From positions 223,136 to 287,135 of the forward strand of contig JAKSMX010000001.1 of NCBI GenBank assembly GCA_024400305.1: DNA of 64,000 nucleotides, written 5' to 3'. Each line of letters begins with the position of its first letter. The first letter of the stretch is position 1. This stretch comes from Bacteroidales bacterium. Lineage in GTDB: Bacteria; Bacteroidota; Bacteroidia; Bacteroidales; F082. A model generated the notes under the pieces. That model saw nothing but the letters and a program-made list of their open reading frames with translations, was not told the DNA's origin and ran no database searches. Below are positions 54,365 to 62,069 of the stretch, in pieces. Position numbers and translations under genes: made by a program.

Positions 54365-56200
54365 TTATTTCACTTTCAATTTCTGTCCGACATTCAGGTT
54401 GTCGCTTTTCAGATTGTTGAGTTTCCTGAGCTTGTCAACAGTGGTGTTGAATTTCTTGGCAATCACCCAAAGGTTGTCGCCGGATTTGACTGTGTATGTC
54501 GATGTGCCGTTTGCCGTTGATCCTGACGAGGCTTTCTCCGGCGGATAGACTTTCAGTTTCTGACCGACTTTTATATTGGTGTTTTTCAAGTTGTTCCACT
54601 TCATCAAATCAGTGACGGTGCATTGATATTTCGACGACAACGTATATAATGATTCCCCCGATTTCACTGTATGTGTTTTCTGTGTCGTGGAAGGTTCAAC
54701 ATAAGCCGAGCCGCCTGCCTGAGCCATAGGGGCGCCAGAGCCATAGACAGTAAGTTTCTGATTTGGATAAATATTCGTGCCCTTAAGGTTGTTCCATTTC
54801 TGCAACTGGCTGACGCTCACGTGATATTTCCTCGCAATGCTGCCGAGATTCTCGCCGCTTCTCACGATATGCACGCTTCTGTCGGAAATTTTCTTCATCT
54901 CTTCCTGAAGCTTCTCTTTTTCAATTCCACGTTCCGTCTTGAATTCATACAAAGCCTTTTCGTTCCTGATATATGATTCAACATATTCTTCAGGAATGCA
55001 CAAGAGGTACGGTTTTTTTTCTGTTGCCGGAATAATCTGCTGTTTATATTGGGGATTGAAGAATTTCAGATCTTCCATCGGAATGCCCAACATCTCATTA
55101 AGTTGCTCAAAATGAAGCGGTTGATGAACAGTGACTGTATCAATGCCATTCATTATGATGCCAGGATCGAGCGGGCAGATATTATGTTGTTCGGCGTAAC
55201 TCATAACATAATTCACGGCTATGAAAGCCGGGACGTATCCGCGTGTCTCACGTGGCAGATAAGGCCAGATCGCCCAGTAGTTTTTCAGGCCGCCCGCTCT
55301 TATGATAGCCTTGCGGACATTGCCTGCGCCTGAATTATATGCAGCCAAAGCGAGAAACCAATCGCCGAAGGTGTCATACAATTCCTTAAGATGCTGGCAC
55401 GCCGCCTCCGTTGACTTCAACGGGTCAAAACGGTCTTCGACAAGTGTCGTGGAGTTGAGCTTGTAAATCTTACCCGTTCCATACATGAATTGCCACAGGC
55501 CTTTGGCTCCGGCTGGAGAACCGGCCGTCGGGTTCAAGGCCGATTCGACAACAGCCAAGTATTTGAGTTCCAATGGCAAATTGTATTTATCAAGACATTC
55601 CTCAAACATCGGGAAATACACGTCGGCCAAGCCGAGCACACGTTCCATCTTGCTCCTTTTCTGAAACGCATAGACATCAATGAAAGACCTGACGTGCTTG
55701 TTGAAAACAAGTTCCATTGTCGTCTCACGATTCAGATCTTCAATGCGTTGCGCATAGACGCTGTCGGGGAAAGTCGGGACATATCCCTTCGGATAATTGC
55801 ACGAATTAGCCTTGCTTTCATCAAAATAAGGGATGAGTTGCAGAGTATCCATCATTTCGAGCATCGTTTCCGACTCTCCGACGATAGCCTCACCGGAATT
55901 TTCAGCGTCAAAAAGCTCTTGAATGCGCATCTGCACACTGTCGGGGATACTTCTGTCAACGGTGTCCACAACAATTGAATCATCCGTCTCAACAACATCG
56001 ACAGGGTCATTCGAGAAATTCGAACTGGTTATTTCCAAAGGTTTATTATTGACCGATTTCTTTCTGGTCGCAGAAGATTCATCCACAACCTTTTCATTTT
56101 CAACATTTTGTTTATCGAAAAGATCTTTGTGCGTTACATTGTCAACGAAAGAACATCCCATCAAAGCCAATGGTAATGCGAATATAATAAATTTCTTCAT
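54365..56200 (-). CDS. MltD-like lytic transglycosylase with three LysM domains
   Basis: 611 residues from the ATG at 56200; an upstream ATG at 56266 lies before the promoter box. The lipobox is LALMGC (about 16). A Ser/Asp-rich linker leads to the SLT domain (about 190-330) with VVESALNPTAGSPAGAKGLW, whose Glu is the catalytic acid, followed by FMYGTGK and LALAAYNSGAGNVRKAI. Three LysM domains follow: VRSGENLGSIARKYHVSVSQ (about 460), VKSGESLYTLSSKYQCTVTD (about 525) and VKSGDNLWVIAKKFNTTVDK (about 567). It cleaves glycan strands to 1,6-anhydro ends at the outer membrane. Confidence 0.94.
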   Translation of the reverse strand: MKKFIIFALPLALMGCSFVDNVTHKDLFDKQNVENEKVVDESSATRKKSVNNKPLEITSSNFSNDPVDVVETDDSIVVDTVDRSIPDSVQMRIQELFDAENSGEAIVGESETMLEMMDTLQLIPYFDESKANSCNYPKGYVPTFPDSVYAQRIEDLNRETTMELVFNKHVRSFIDVYAFQKRSKMERVLGLADVYFPMFEECLDKYNLPLELKYLAVVESALNPTAGSPAGAKGLWQFMYGTGKIYKLNSTTLVEDRFDPLKSTEAACQHLKELYDTFGDWFLALAAYNSGAGNVRKAIIRAGGLKNYWAIWPYLPRETRGYVPAFIAVNYVMSYAEQHNICPLDPGIIMNGIDTVTVHQPLHFEQLNEMLGIPMEDLKFFNPQYKQQIIPATEKKPYLLCIPEEYVESYIRNEKALYEFKTERGIEKEKLQEEMKKISDRSVHIVRSGENLGSIARKYHVSVSQLQKWNNLKGTNIYPNQKLTVYGSGAPMAQAGGSAYVEPSTTQKTHTVKSGESLYTLSSKYQCTVTDLMKWNNLKNTNIKVGQKLKVYPPEKASSGSTANGTSTYTVKSGDNLWVIAKKFNTTVDKLRKLNNLKSDNLNVGQKLKVK

Positions 56201-56224
56201 TTCCAATTTTCTAAAAAACAGGTG

Positions 56225-56294
56225 CAAAATTACAAAATTTCGGAACTTTAAACGCAGAAAAGACAATGATATTTTATAAAAATGTGTATTTTTG
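56225..56294. promoter_or_regulatory. Divergent promoters, MltD-like gene and PPAD-type deiminase
   Basis: Minus-strand taattttg (56232-56225) for the transglycosylase; plus-strand tatttttg (56287-56294) for the deiminase. Both fix the shorter starts. Confidence 0.7.
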
Positions 56295-56318
56295 CAACTT
56301 GATATAAATAATCATAAA

Positions 56319-58304
56319 ATGAGGAAGTATTTATTTAATTTATTGGTCATCATTGCATTATGCTGCGGATTGACAGCTAATGCACAAAACGGGAACAAAC
56401 CAGACTGGAGAAAATTGCATTATCTTTCCGAAGAGGAGATGCACACTCCGGTGAGAAGTATTAATTTTGTAGAGACCGATCCTCCGGCGGGCGAGCCGCG
56501 TTTCGTGGCGGAGTTCGAGCCGATGCAGGCGGTTTTGATTCGTTATCCACTCGGAATCCCTTATACAGTCGTGAAGGAATTGGCGGAAGATTGCACTTTA
56601 ATCACTGTTGTGTCAAGCAGTTACGAAAGCCAGGCAAGATCACAATACCAGAGCAACGGCGTCAACATGGATAACTGCGTTTTTGTAAACGCCCCGACAG
56701 ATTCGTATTGGGTGCGCGACTACGGTCCGTGGTACATCTTCGAAGACCGCGAGCCGGCCATCGTTGACAACGTTTACAACCGCCCGCGCCCTAATGATGA
56801 CAACGTCTCCGGCGTTTTCGCTAACTACTGGAACATCCCGATGTACGGGATGAATCTTCAGCACACCGGCGGCAACATGATGGAAGACGGCCGCGGCCAC
56901 GGAGTCTCCGACGAACTCGTAGTTCAGGAAAACGGCTACAACGAGACAAACGTACGCAACAAGATGCGCGACTACCTCGGCATCGACCCTTACCACATCA
57001 CCATCGACCCGCAAGGCGACTACATCGCCCACGTTGACTGCTGGGGCAAATACCTCGCACCCGACAAGATCCTGATTGCGCAGCTTCCGCAAAGCAACCC
57101 GCAATATGCGCTTTACGAACAAGTCGCCCAATATTTTGAGACCACAAACTGCTGCTGGGGTTATCCTTATCACGTGTATCGCGTTCAGGAACCGGGCGGC
57201 TACACACTCGCCCCTTACACCAACAGCTTGATTCTCAACAATAAAGTTTTCGTTCCGCTTGGAGATATCGCTTCTTACAACGAACAGGCTCTTGCTGTTT
57301 ATCAGGAAGCGATGCCGGGTTATGAAATCATCGGCTGTGAGAACAACGACTGGTCAACAGGCTGGGAGAACACCGATGCCCTCCACTGCCGCACACGCGG
57401 TGTCATGGACTTCGACATGCTCTTCGTTGACCATCGCGATGTCGTCTTCGGCGAACAGCAATGGCAGGACTCAATCGCCATCACAAGCAAATTCATCGCA
57501 TACAGCGGACAGGATCTGAAACAAGACTCCTTATTAATATACTATAGCATCGACGGCGGTGAATACCAGACCGCACACATGACAGCAACCGGCAATCCTG
57601 ACGAATATGTCGGCTATATCAAAGGTTATCAAGGACTTTCAGAGGTCAACTACTATGTCTTCGGCGCTGACGAGTCAGGCCACAGATACCAGCAGCCGGT
57701 ATTCGGGGAACTTGACCCGCACCGTTTCACCATGGAAGAACATGAAAGCGGACTGCTTACGTTAGATGTCGATGAAATCGTGATAGATGAGGAACAGCAG
57801 TTTGCGATATTCAATGCAACAAACGACAACACGACTGCTGTCACCGTGAATGATATTGTCGAAAACAACACCGATTACCTCACCATCCACACAAGCGTCA
57901 GCACAAATCCAGTCAGTCTCCCTTACACACTCCAACCAGGACTGTCGATGAAAATCTGCGCCGAACTCGCTACCATAACCAAGGGTTTTGCCGAGACAAG
58001 CATAAGCATCATCACCTCCAGCGGCGAGCAGGTCATCCCAGTGAAGATCAGCGGCGAATTGCTCGGAATGAAAGAAAACAAGCTCGAAAACGTGAACATC
58101 TACCCTAACCCGATGAGAAACATTCTTGTTATCGAAAACAATGAGATCAAGAATGTCAGCATTTTCAACGCCATCGGCCAGGAAGTTTTGTTCGTTGAAA
58201 ACAGAAACGAAATCAACGTCGAGAGCCTCGAAAGCGGACTTTATTTCGTGAGAATCACCGACAATTGGAACAATTCTGTTGTCAGAAAGATCGTCAAGAG
58301 ATAA
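56319..58304 (+). CDS. Secreted PPAD-type peptidylarginine deiminase with T9SS domain
   Basis: 661 residues from the ATG at 56319. The signal peptide ends in GLTANAQ (about 23). The deiminase domain (about 55-375) carries the full active site known from Porphyromonas gingivalis PPAD: Trp131 and Asp134 in YWVRDYGPW, Arg155 and Arg157 in NRPRPNDD, Tyr235, His238 and Asp240 in DYIAHVDCW, Asn302 in YTNSLIL and the nucleophile Cys357 in DALHCRT. A region of Ig-like strands (about 395-570) precedes the T9SS sorting domain (NVNIYPNPMRNILVI, SGLYFVRITDN). The two Arg residues bind the carboxylate of C-terminal arginine in PPAD, so citrullination of C-terminal Arg on peptides is the inferred reaction. 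Confidence 0.9.
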   Translation: MRKYLFNLLVIIALCCGLTANAQNGNKPDWRKLHYLSEEEMHTPVRSINFVETDPPAGEPRFVAEFEPMQAVLIRYPLGIPYTVVKELAEDCTLITVVSSSYESQARSQYQSNGVNMDNCVFVNAPTDSYWVRDYGPWYIFEDREPAIVDNVYNRPRPNDDNVSGVFANYWNIPMYGMNLQHTGGNMMEDGRGHGVSDELVVQENGYNETNVRNKMRDYLGIDPYHITIDPQGDYIAHVDCWGKYLAPDKILIAQLPQSNPQYALYEQVAQYFETTNCCWGYPYHVYRVQEPGGYTLAPYTNSLILNNKVFVPLGDIASYNEQALAVYQEAMPGYEIIGCENNDWSTGWENTDALHCRTRGVMDFDMLFVDHRDVVFGEQQWQDSIAITSKFIAYSGQDLKQDSLLIYYSIDGGEYQTAHMTATGNPDEYVGYIKGYQGLSEVNYYVFGADESGHRYQQPVFGELDPHRFTMEEHESGLLTLDVDEIVIDEEQQFAIFNATNDNTTAVTVNDIVENNTDYLTIHTSVSTNPVSLPYTLQPGLSMKICAELATITKGFAETSISIITSSGEQVIPVKISGELLGMKENKLENVNIYPNPMRNILVIENNEIKNVSIFNAIGQEVLFVENRNEINVESLESGLYFVRITDNWNNSVVRKIVKR

Positions 58305-58310
58305 GATAGT

Positions 58311-58365
58311 TCATAAAGTTATAAAGTGGCTGGCGCGAGATGATGGTTTCGCGCCAGTTTTTTTT
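58311..58365 (+). terminator. Terminator of the deiminase gene; copy of the dispersed hairpin element
   Basis: ctggcgcga (58330-58338) pairs with tcgcgccag (58349-58357), then eight T. Read in reverse, the sequence gcgccagccacttt with aaaccatcat in the loop is the same element seen at 1744. The left flank is agttcataaagttataaag, the inverse of the word tract near 16700. Confidence 0.9.
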
Positions 58366-58404
58366 ATGTCAAAAATTTCATTTTTGACTTTTGATAAAAA
58401 ACAG

Positions 58405-58412
58405 TATCTTTG
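58405..58412 (+). promoter_or_regulatory. Promoter -7 box of the endonuclease gene
   Basis: tatctttg, about 51 bases before the ATG at 58464. Confidence 0.65.
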
Positions 58413-58463
58413 CAGCCGTTTGAAATGTAAATAAATTTTATTAAATTTTTTTTGACAATTACG

Positions 58464-59642
58464 ATGAAAAGGCTGCTTTTCCTGTGTCTCTCCGCCATGA
58501 CGGCAATGATGTCGATGGCGCAGCCGCAAGCAGGATATTATGTTTCTTCCGCTCTCGACGGGAAAAACGGCCGTGAACTTGAGCTCGCACTCCGCGACAT
58601 CGTCTATCCGCACACGAGGATTTCATACGGCGAGCTGTGGAACTCATACGTCACAACCGACACCGCCCCGCTCGACTCCGTCCCCGATGGCTGCACCAAG
58701 ACCGACCTCGTCTATGACATGTACGCGTGGATGAAATATTTCCCGAAGTTCCACTCCGACAACGACCATTCACAGACAGGCGGCATCAACCGCGAACACA
58801 GCGTACCTAACAGCTGGTGGGGCGGCGAGAGCGGCAACGCCGAGGCTTACACCGACCTCCATCACCTCGTGCCCGCCGACGGCGCAGCCAACAACGTGAA
58901 AAGTAACTATCCTTTAGGCGAAAAGACTGAAAACGACGGACTTACGCTTAGCTGGCCGACTCAGGACAAATATCACAACGGACATCTTTACGTCAGCAAG
59001 GACCATGTCTGCAGCCGCGTGTGGAACGTCCCCTCCGACATGCAGGACGACTTCGGCGACGCGGCGAAACTGTGGGAGCCAGCCGACATCTACAAAGGCG
59101 ACTTCGCAAGGATGTACCTCTACGTCGTCTGCGCCTACGAAGGCGAAATTCATTGGCAGACAAATTACATGTTCACCTCCGACGATGAGAATCTTACGAC
59201 GATAAAGCCCTGGGCGTTGGAACTTCTCCTGCGATGGCACCGCAACGACACCGTGAGCCGGAAGGAACTCGACCGCAACAACGCCGTCGAAGACATACAG
59301 GGCAACCGAAACCCGTTCATCGACTACCCCGAACTCGTCGAGTTCATCTGGGGCGACCTGACCTCCGAAGAGTTTGATCTGGGAAAAGCAAAATGCTCCT
59401 ACGGCGAACTGCCTTATTCTGTTGATGAAAACAAAAACGATGACTTTTTTGCCTATCAAAACGGAAACAGCCTGATTATTAACGCAGAAGGAACGGTTCA
59501 GGTCGTTGATATGATGGGAAGGATATTGATAAATGAAAATGTCTTTACAAACGCCATTGACATCTCATATATTAACAAAGGTGTGTATATCGTGCGGATA
59601 ATTGGTAAAAACGTGCTTACTCAGAAGATTGTGGTGAGATAA
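58464..59642 (+). CDS. Secreted endonuclease I (EndA/NucM) with T9SS domain
   Basis: 392 residues from the ATG at 58464. The signal peptide ends in MMSMAQ (about 20). The Endonuclease I domain (about 22-290) holds the beta-beta-alpha metal site: GGINREHSVPNSWWGG (about 112-127), DLHHLVPADGAANNVKSN (about 136), LLRWHRNDTVSRKE (about 254) and NRNPFIDYPELVE. It degrades DNA outside the cell, giving nucleotides and phosphate or clearing extracellular DNA. The last 75 residues are a T9SS sorting domain, though its first strand is poorly kept: VQVVDMMGRILINE and KGVYIVRIIGKNV are visible. Followed by an A/C-rich word array. Confidence 0.93.
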   Translation: MKRLLFLCLSAMTAMMSMAQPQAGYYVSSALDGKNGRELELALRDIVYPHTRISYGELWNSYVTTDTAPLDSVPDGCTKTDLVYDMYAWMKYFPKFHSDNDHSQTGGINREHSVPNSWWGGESGNAEAYTDLHHLVPADGAANNVKSNYPLGEKTENDGLTLSWPTQDKYHNGHLYVSKDHVCSRVWNVPSDMQDDFGDAAKLWEPADIYKGDFARMYLYVVCAYEGEIHWQTNYMFTSDDENLTTIKPWALELLLRWHRNDTVSRKELDRNNAVEDIQGNRNPFIDYPELVEFIWGDLTSEEFDLGKAKCSYGELPYSVDENKNDDFFAYQNGNSLIINAEGTVQVVDMMGRILINENVFTNAIDISYINKGVYIVRIIGKNVLTQKIVVR

Positions 59643-59647
59643 ACACC

Positions 59648-59850
59648 ACGATTTTGGCAATTTTTAAACCTCTGAAACCTTGAAACCTCTGAAACCTTGA
59701 AACCTCTGAAACCTTGAAACCCCTGAAACCTTGAAACCTTGAAACCTCTGAAACCTCTGAAACCTCTGAAACCTTGAAACCCTTGAAACCTCTGAAACCT
59801 CTGAAACCCCTGAATCTTTAAATTTTTAAATCTTTAAATCTTTGAATCCA
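59648..59850 (+). repeat. GAAACC word array, module copy 1
   Basis: Header acgattttggcaatttt, then about 17 words of gaaaccttg or gaaacctct type (8 and 9 bases mixed, some gaaacccct), then tctttaaatttttaaatc words, leading straight to the promoter of the DUF3791 operon. The same order is found at 61841-62037. Confidence 0.85.
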
Positions 59851-59864
59851 AAAAAATTTTGTCG

Positions 59865-59872
59865 TATCTTTG
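59865..59872 (+). promoter_or_regulatory. Promoter of the DUF3791/DUF3990 operon
   Basis: -7 box tatctttg with a -33 tttg at 59841-59844, 20 bases between, a full match to the Bacteroidetes consensus pair. It is part of the repeat module. Confidence 0.75.
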
Positions 59873-59913
59873 CAGTCCGAAAATAAGAATCAGACTTAAA
59901 ACCAACTAATATT

Positions 59914-60150
59914 ATGGCGGTATTTTCCAGAACGGAATCATACGATAAAGTGCATTTTGCGGTCATGGCAATTGAAAGCAGTGCGCAAAAACTGAATATT
60001 CCAGCTCAAAGCATGGAGCAGCGGCTGATGAATACAGATTTGATACATAAACGTCTCTTCCGTCACTATGATATTCTGCATACTCAAAGTCTGGAATATG
60101 TTACAGACGACATTATAGAAACTTTACTAAACAGGGAGGCGAAATTATGA
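59914..60150 (+). CDS. DUF3791 small protein (candidate antitoxin)
   Basis: 78 residues, predicted all-helical: DKVHFAVMAIESSAQKLNIP, then MEQRLMNTDLIHKRLFRHYD and LHTQSLEYVTDDIIETLLN. This is the pattern of DUF3791, a small protein normally found beside DUF3990. Its stop overlaps the start of the DUF3990 gene (ATGA), so both are translated together. An antitoxin or adaptor task is inferred from context. Confidence 0.8.
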   Translation: MAVFSRTESYDKVHFAVMAIESSAQKLNIPAQSMEQRLMNTDLIHKRLFRHYDILHTQSLEYVTDDIIETLLNREAKL

Positions 60151-60647
60151 TGGATTTATATCATGGCTCTTACATGAAAGTTGACAAACCGCTTGTCGAT
60201 GCAGGACGGCGCAATCTGGATTTTGGACGAGGTTTTTATCTCACAAATCTTCAATCACAGGCGGAGAAATGGGCATTAGTCGTAGGCGGAAGGCATAACG
60301 ATACAGATGAAGGAGTGGTTAATGTTTATCATTTTGATGAAAAACTATTCGCCAAGTACAAAGTGCTTTCTTTCGCTCACTATGACCTTGGTTGGCTGGA
60401 TTTTGTCGTTGCCAACCGGCACGGAGAAGATGCCGCTAAAGGCTATGATGCTGTTGAAGGTGGCGTGGCTAATGACCAAGTGATTGATACGGTGGAGGAT
60501 TATGAAATGGGGCGTATTACTGCCTCTACTGCTCTTGATCAATTAATGTACAAGAAACCCAATCACCAACTTTGCATCAGAAATCAGGAAATAATCAATA
60601 CTTGTCTCGTATTTGATAGCAGTTACATAGTAAAAGGAGAAGACTAA
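60147..60647 (+). CDS. DUF3990 protein, predicted ADP-ribosyltransferase-like toxin
   Basis: 166 residues. Marks of DUF3990: the opening LYHGSYMKVDKP with the first His (residue 6), LDFGRGFYLTNLQSQAEKWA (about 28) with the second aromatic site, YHFDE, LDFVVANRHG (about 87), and LMYKKPNHQLCIRNQEII (about 134), giving a His-Tyr-Gln set at the places where ADP-ribosyltransferases have H-Y-E. Such domains are thought to use NAD. No export signal, so it would act in the cytosol. Sandwiched between two DUF3791 genes. Enzymatic activity is not proven by the sequence. Confidence 0.82.
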   Translation: MMDLYHGSYMKVDKPLVDAGRRNLDFGRGFYLTNLQSQAEKWALVVGGRHNDTDEGVVNVYHFDEKLFAKYKVLSFAHYDLGWLDFVVANRHGEDAAKGYDAVEGGVANDQVIDTVEDYEMGRITASTALDQLMYKKPNHQLCIRNQEIINTCLVFDSSYIVKGED

Positions 60648-60648
60648 T

Positions 60649-60861
60649 ATGCGCACTAACGTTTTATGGCGGAAAATAGCTCGCGTTATATTGCTGATAG
60701 CCGACGAGTTGCATATCTCTGAAGAACAAGCTCTTGACAGGTTCTATCGGAGCAGAACCTATGAAATGCTGACAGACCCCCGTTATGGATTGCAGACTAT
60801 GAGTGATGTCTATATATTGGACGAGTATCTTAAAGAAGAATCATTGAAAATTAATCAATAA
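60649..60861 (+). CDS. Second DUF3791-like small protein
   Basis: 70 residues: WRKIARVILLIADELHISEE, QALDRFYRSRTYEMLTDP and LQTMSDVYILDEYLKEES. Similar helix order to the first DUF3791 protein but clearly diverged, so the cassette carries two members of the family. Starts one base after the DUF3990 stop. Confidence 0.75.
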   Translation: MRTNVLWRKIARVILLIADELHISEEQALDRFYRSRTYEMLTDPRYGLQTMSDVYILDEYLKEESLKINQ

Positions 60862-60994
60862 TAAGATAAAAAATATTAAGAGTTTAAAATAGAACAAAAA
60901 CATAAAGAAGTTTTATTGTCAATCATCATGGCTGCGGTAAACATTGTAGCACGGCTAAGAAAATAGGAGAGACAACCCCGCAAAAACATTAAGG

Positions 60995-61031
60995 TTCCGC
61001 GAGCCGCCGAAATCACCGGCCACCCGCGGAA
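60995..61031 (+). terminator. G/C-rich inverted repeat after the DUF3990 cassette
   Basis: ttccgcg (60995-61001) pairs with cgcggaa (61025-61031) and ccg with cgg inside. A weak T-run (atcttt) follows. It marks the end of the cassette and the start of the next word array. The interval 60862-60994 holds no supported gene. Confidence 0.45.
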
Positions 61032-61240
61032 TCTTTAAATCTTTGAATCTTTGAATCCCTTGAAACCCTTGAAACCTTGAAACTCTGAAACCCCTGAAAC
61101 CTTGAAACTCTGAAACCCCTGAAACCTTGAAACTCTGAAACCCCTGAAACTATGAAACCTTGAAACTCTGAAACCCCTGAAACTATGAAACCCTTGAAAC
61201 TCTGAACCCCCTGAAACCCTTGAAACTCTGAAACCCCTCC
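61032..61240 (+). repeat. GAAACC/GAAACTCT word array 2
   Basis: Starts with tctttaaatctttgaatc words and passes to gaaaccc, gaaactct and gaaactat words. A higher-order unit of about 25 bases (ttgaaactctgaaacccct plus gaaacc) is repeated three times or more. Confidence 0.85.
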
Positions 61241-61332
61241 CCTCCCCGTTGACGGTCAGCATGGCGTGTGTAGTGAGCCTATCTCGCATATTATTTGTTT
61301 GAAGTCGCGTCCGTCGTTGATTTTGCTTTTGA

Positions 61333-61455
61333 TTCGCCGCCAACGCCATCACCGACCCCGGCAAATACCAAGCCGAATTGGACGCACTGAAAGGAATCAT
61401 CGGACAGTACAACACAATCGCACGAAGCCGCAGACCACAAAAAGCGACGAAATGA
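61333..61455 (+). pseudogene. C-terminal scrap of a DUF6261 family protein
   Basis: The frame FAANAITDPGKYQAELDAL, then KGIIGQYNTIARSRR and a TGA at 61453, has the look of the last 40 residues of the Bacteroidetes DUF6261 family (helix with a Gln/Arg-Tyr-Asn end). There is no start or upstream part; the interval 61241-61332 gives nothing else. The family assignment rests on a short stretch. Confidence 0.45.
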
Positions 61456-61458
61456 CAC

Positions 61459-61830
61459 AAAAAAGACGTAGCCACGTCCGTTTTCTGTAAAAAACTCAAA
61501 AAAAAGACGTAGCTACGTCCGTTTTCTGTAAAAAACTCAAAAAAAAGACGTAGCTACGTCCGTTTTCTCTAAAAATCTCAAAAAAAAGACGTAACTACGT
61601 CCGTTTTCTCTAAAAATCTCAAAAAAAAGACGTAGCTACGTCCGTTTTCTCTAAAAATCTCAAAAAAAAGACGTAACTACGTCCGTTTTCTCTAAAAATC
61701 TCAAAAAAAAGACGTAGCTACGTCCATTTTCTGTAAAAAACTCAAAAATAGGACGTAGCCACGTCCATTTTCTGTAAAAAACTCAAAAAAAAGACGTAAC
61801 TACGTCCATTTTCTGTGTAAAACTCAAAAG
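61459..61830. repeat. Nine 41-bp tandem units with a central 14-bp palindrome
   Basis: The palindrome gacgtagctacgtc (or its centre variants) starts at 61465, 61506, 61547, 61588, 61629, 61670, 61711, 61752 and 61793: an exact 41-bp step with no exceptions. Each is followed by cc(g/a)ttttct, an A5-6 tract, ctc and an A5-8 tract. Centre variants: AGCC (units 1, 8), AGCT (2, 3, 5, 7), AACT (4, 6, 9). Units 3-4 and 5-6 look like a duplicated 82-bp pair. 41 is not a multiple of three, so it is not coding. Confidence 0.97.
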
Positions 61831-61840
61831 CGAACGCAAC

Positions 61841-62015
61841 GATTTTGGCAATTTTCAAAACTTTGAAACCCTGAAACTTTGAAACCCTTGAAACCCTGAA
61901 ACTTTGAAACCTCTGAAACCTCTGAAACCTCTGAAACCTCTGAAACTTTGAAACCTCTGAAACCTCTGAAACCCCTGAAACCTCTGAATCTTTAAATTTT
62001 TAAATCTTTAAATCC
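61841..62015 (+). repeat. GAAACC word array, module copy 2
   Basis: The same header acgattttggcaatttt as at 59648, then gaaaccctg, gaaacttt and gaaacctct words, and the same tctttaaatttttaaatc leader into a promoter. Confidence 0.85.
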
Positions 62016-62029
62016 AAAAAATTTTTTCG

Positions 62030-62037
62030 TATCTTTG
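62030..62037 (+). promoter_or_regulatory. Promoter -7 box of the BspA-like gene
   Basis: tatctttg, 33 bases before the ATG at 62070; the surrounding 25 bases closely match those at 59845-59872. Confidence 0.72.
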
Positions 62038-62069
62038 CCGCCAATTTTACAGATAATAAATAAATAAAA

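Noticed and set aside
60928-60966. Twelve-codon frame beginning MAAVNIVARL
   Set aside because: Too short to judge; might be the head of a lost gene, but no further matching text follows.
61035-61499. Minus-strand frame of 154 codons rich in Gly-Phe
   Set aside because: It is the translation of the gaaacc word array; composition is low complexity and word lengths of 8 and 9 break any constant protein repeat.
61459-61830. CRISPR array
   Set aside because: The whole 41-bp unit is repeated; there are no unique spacers between copies and no cas gene nearby.
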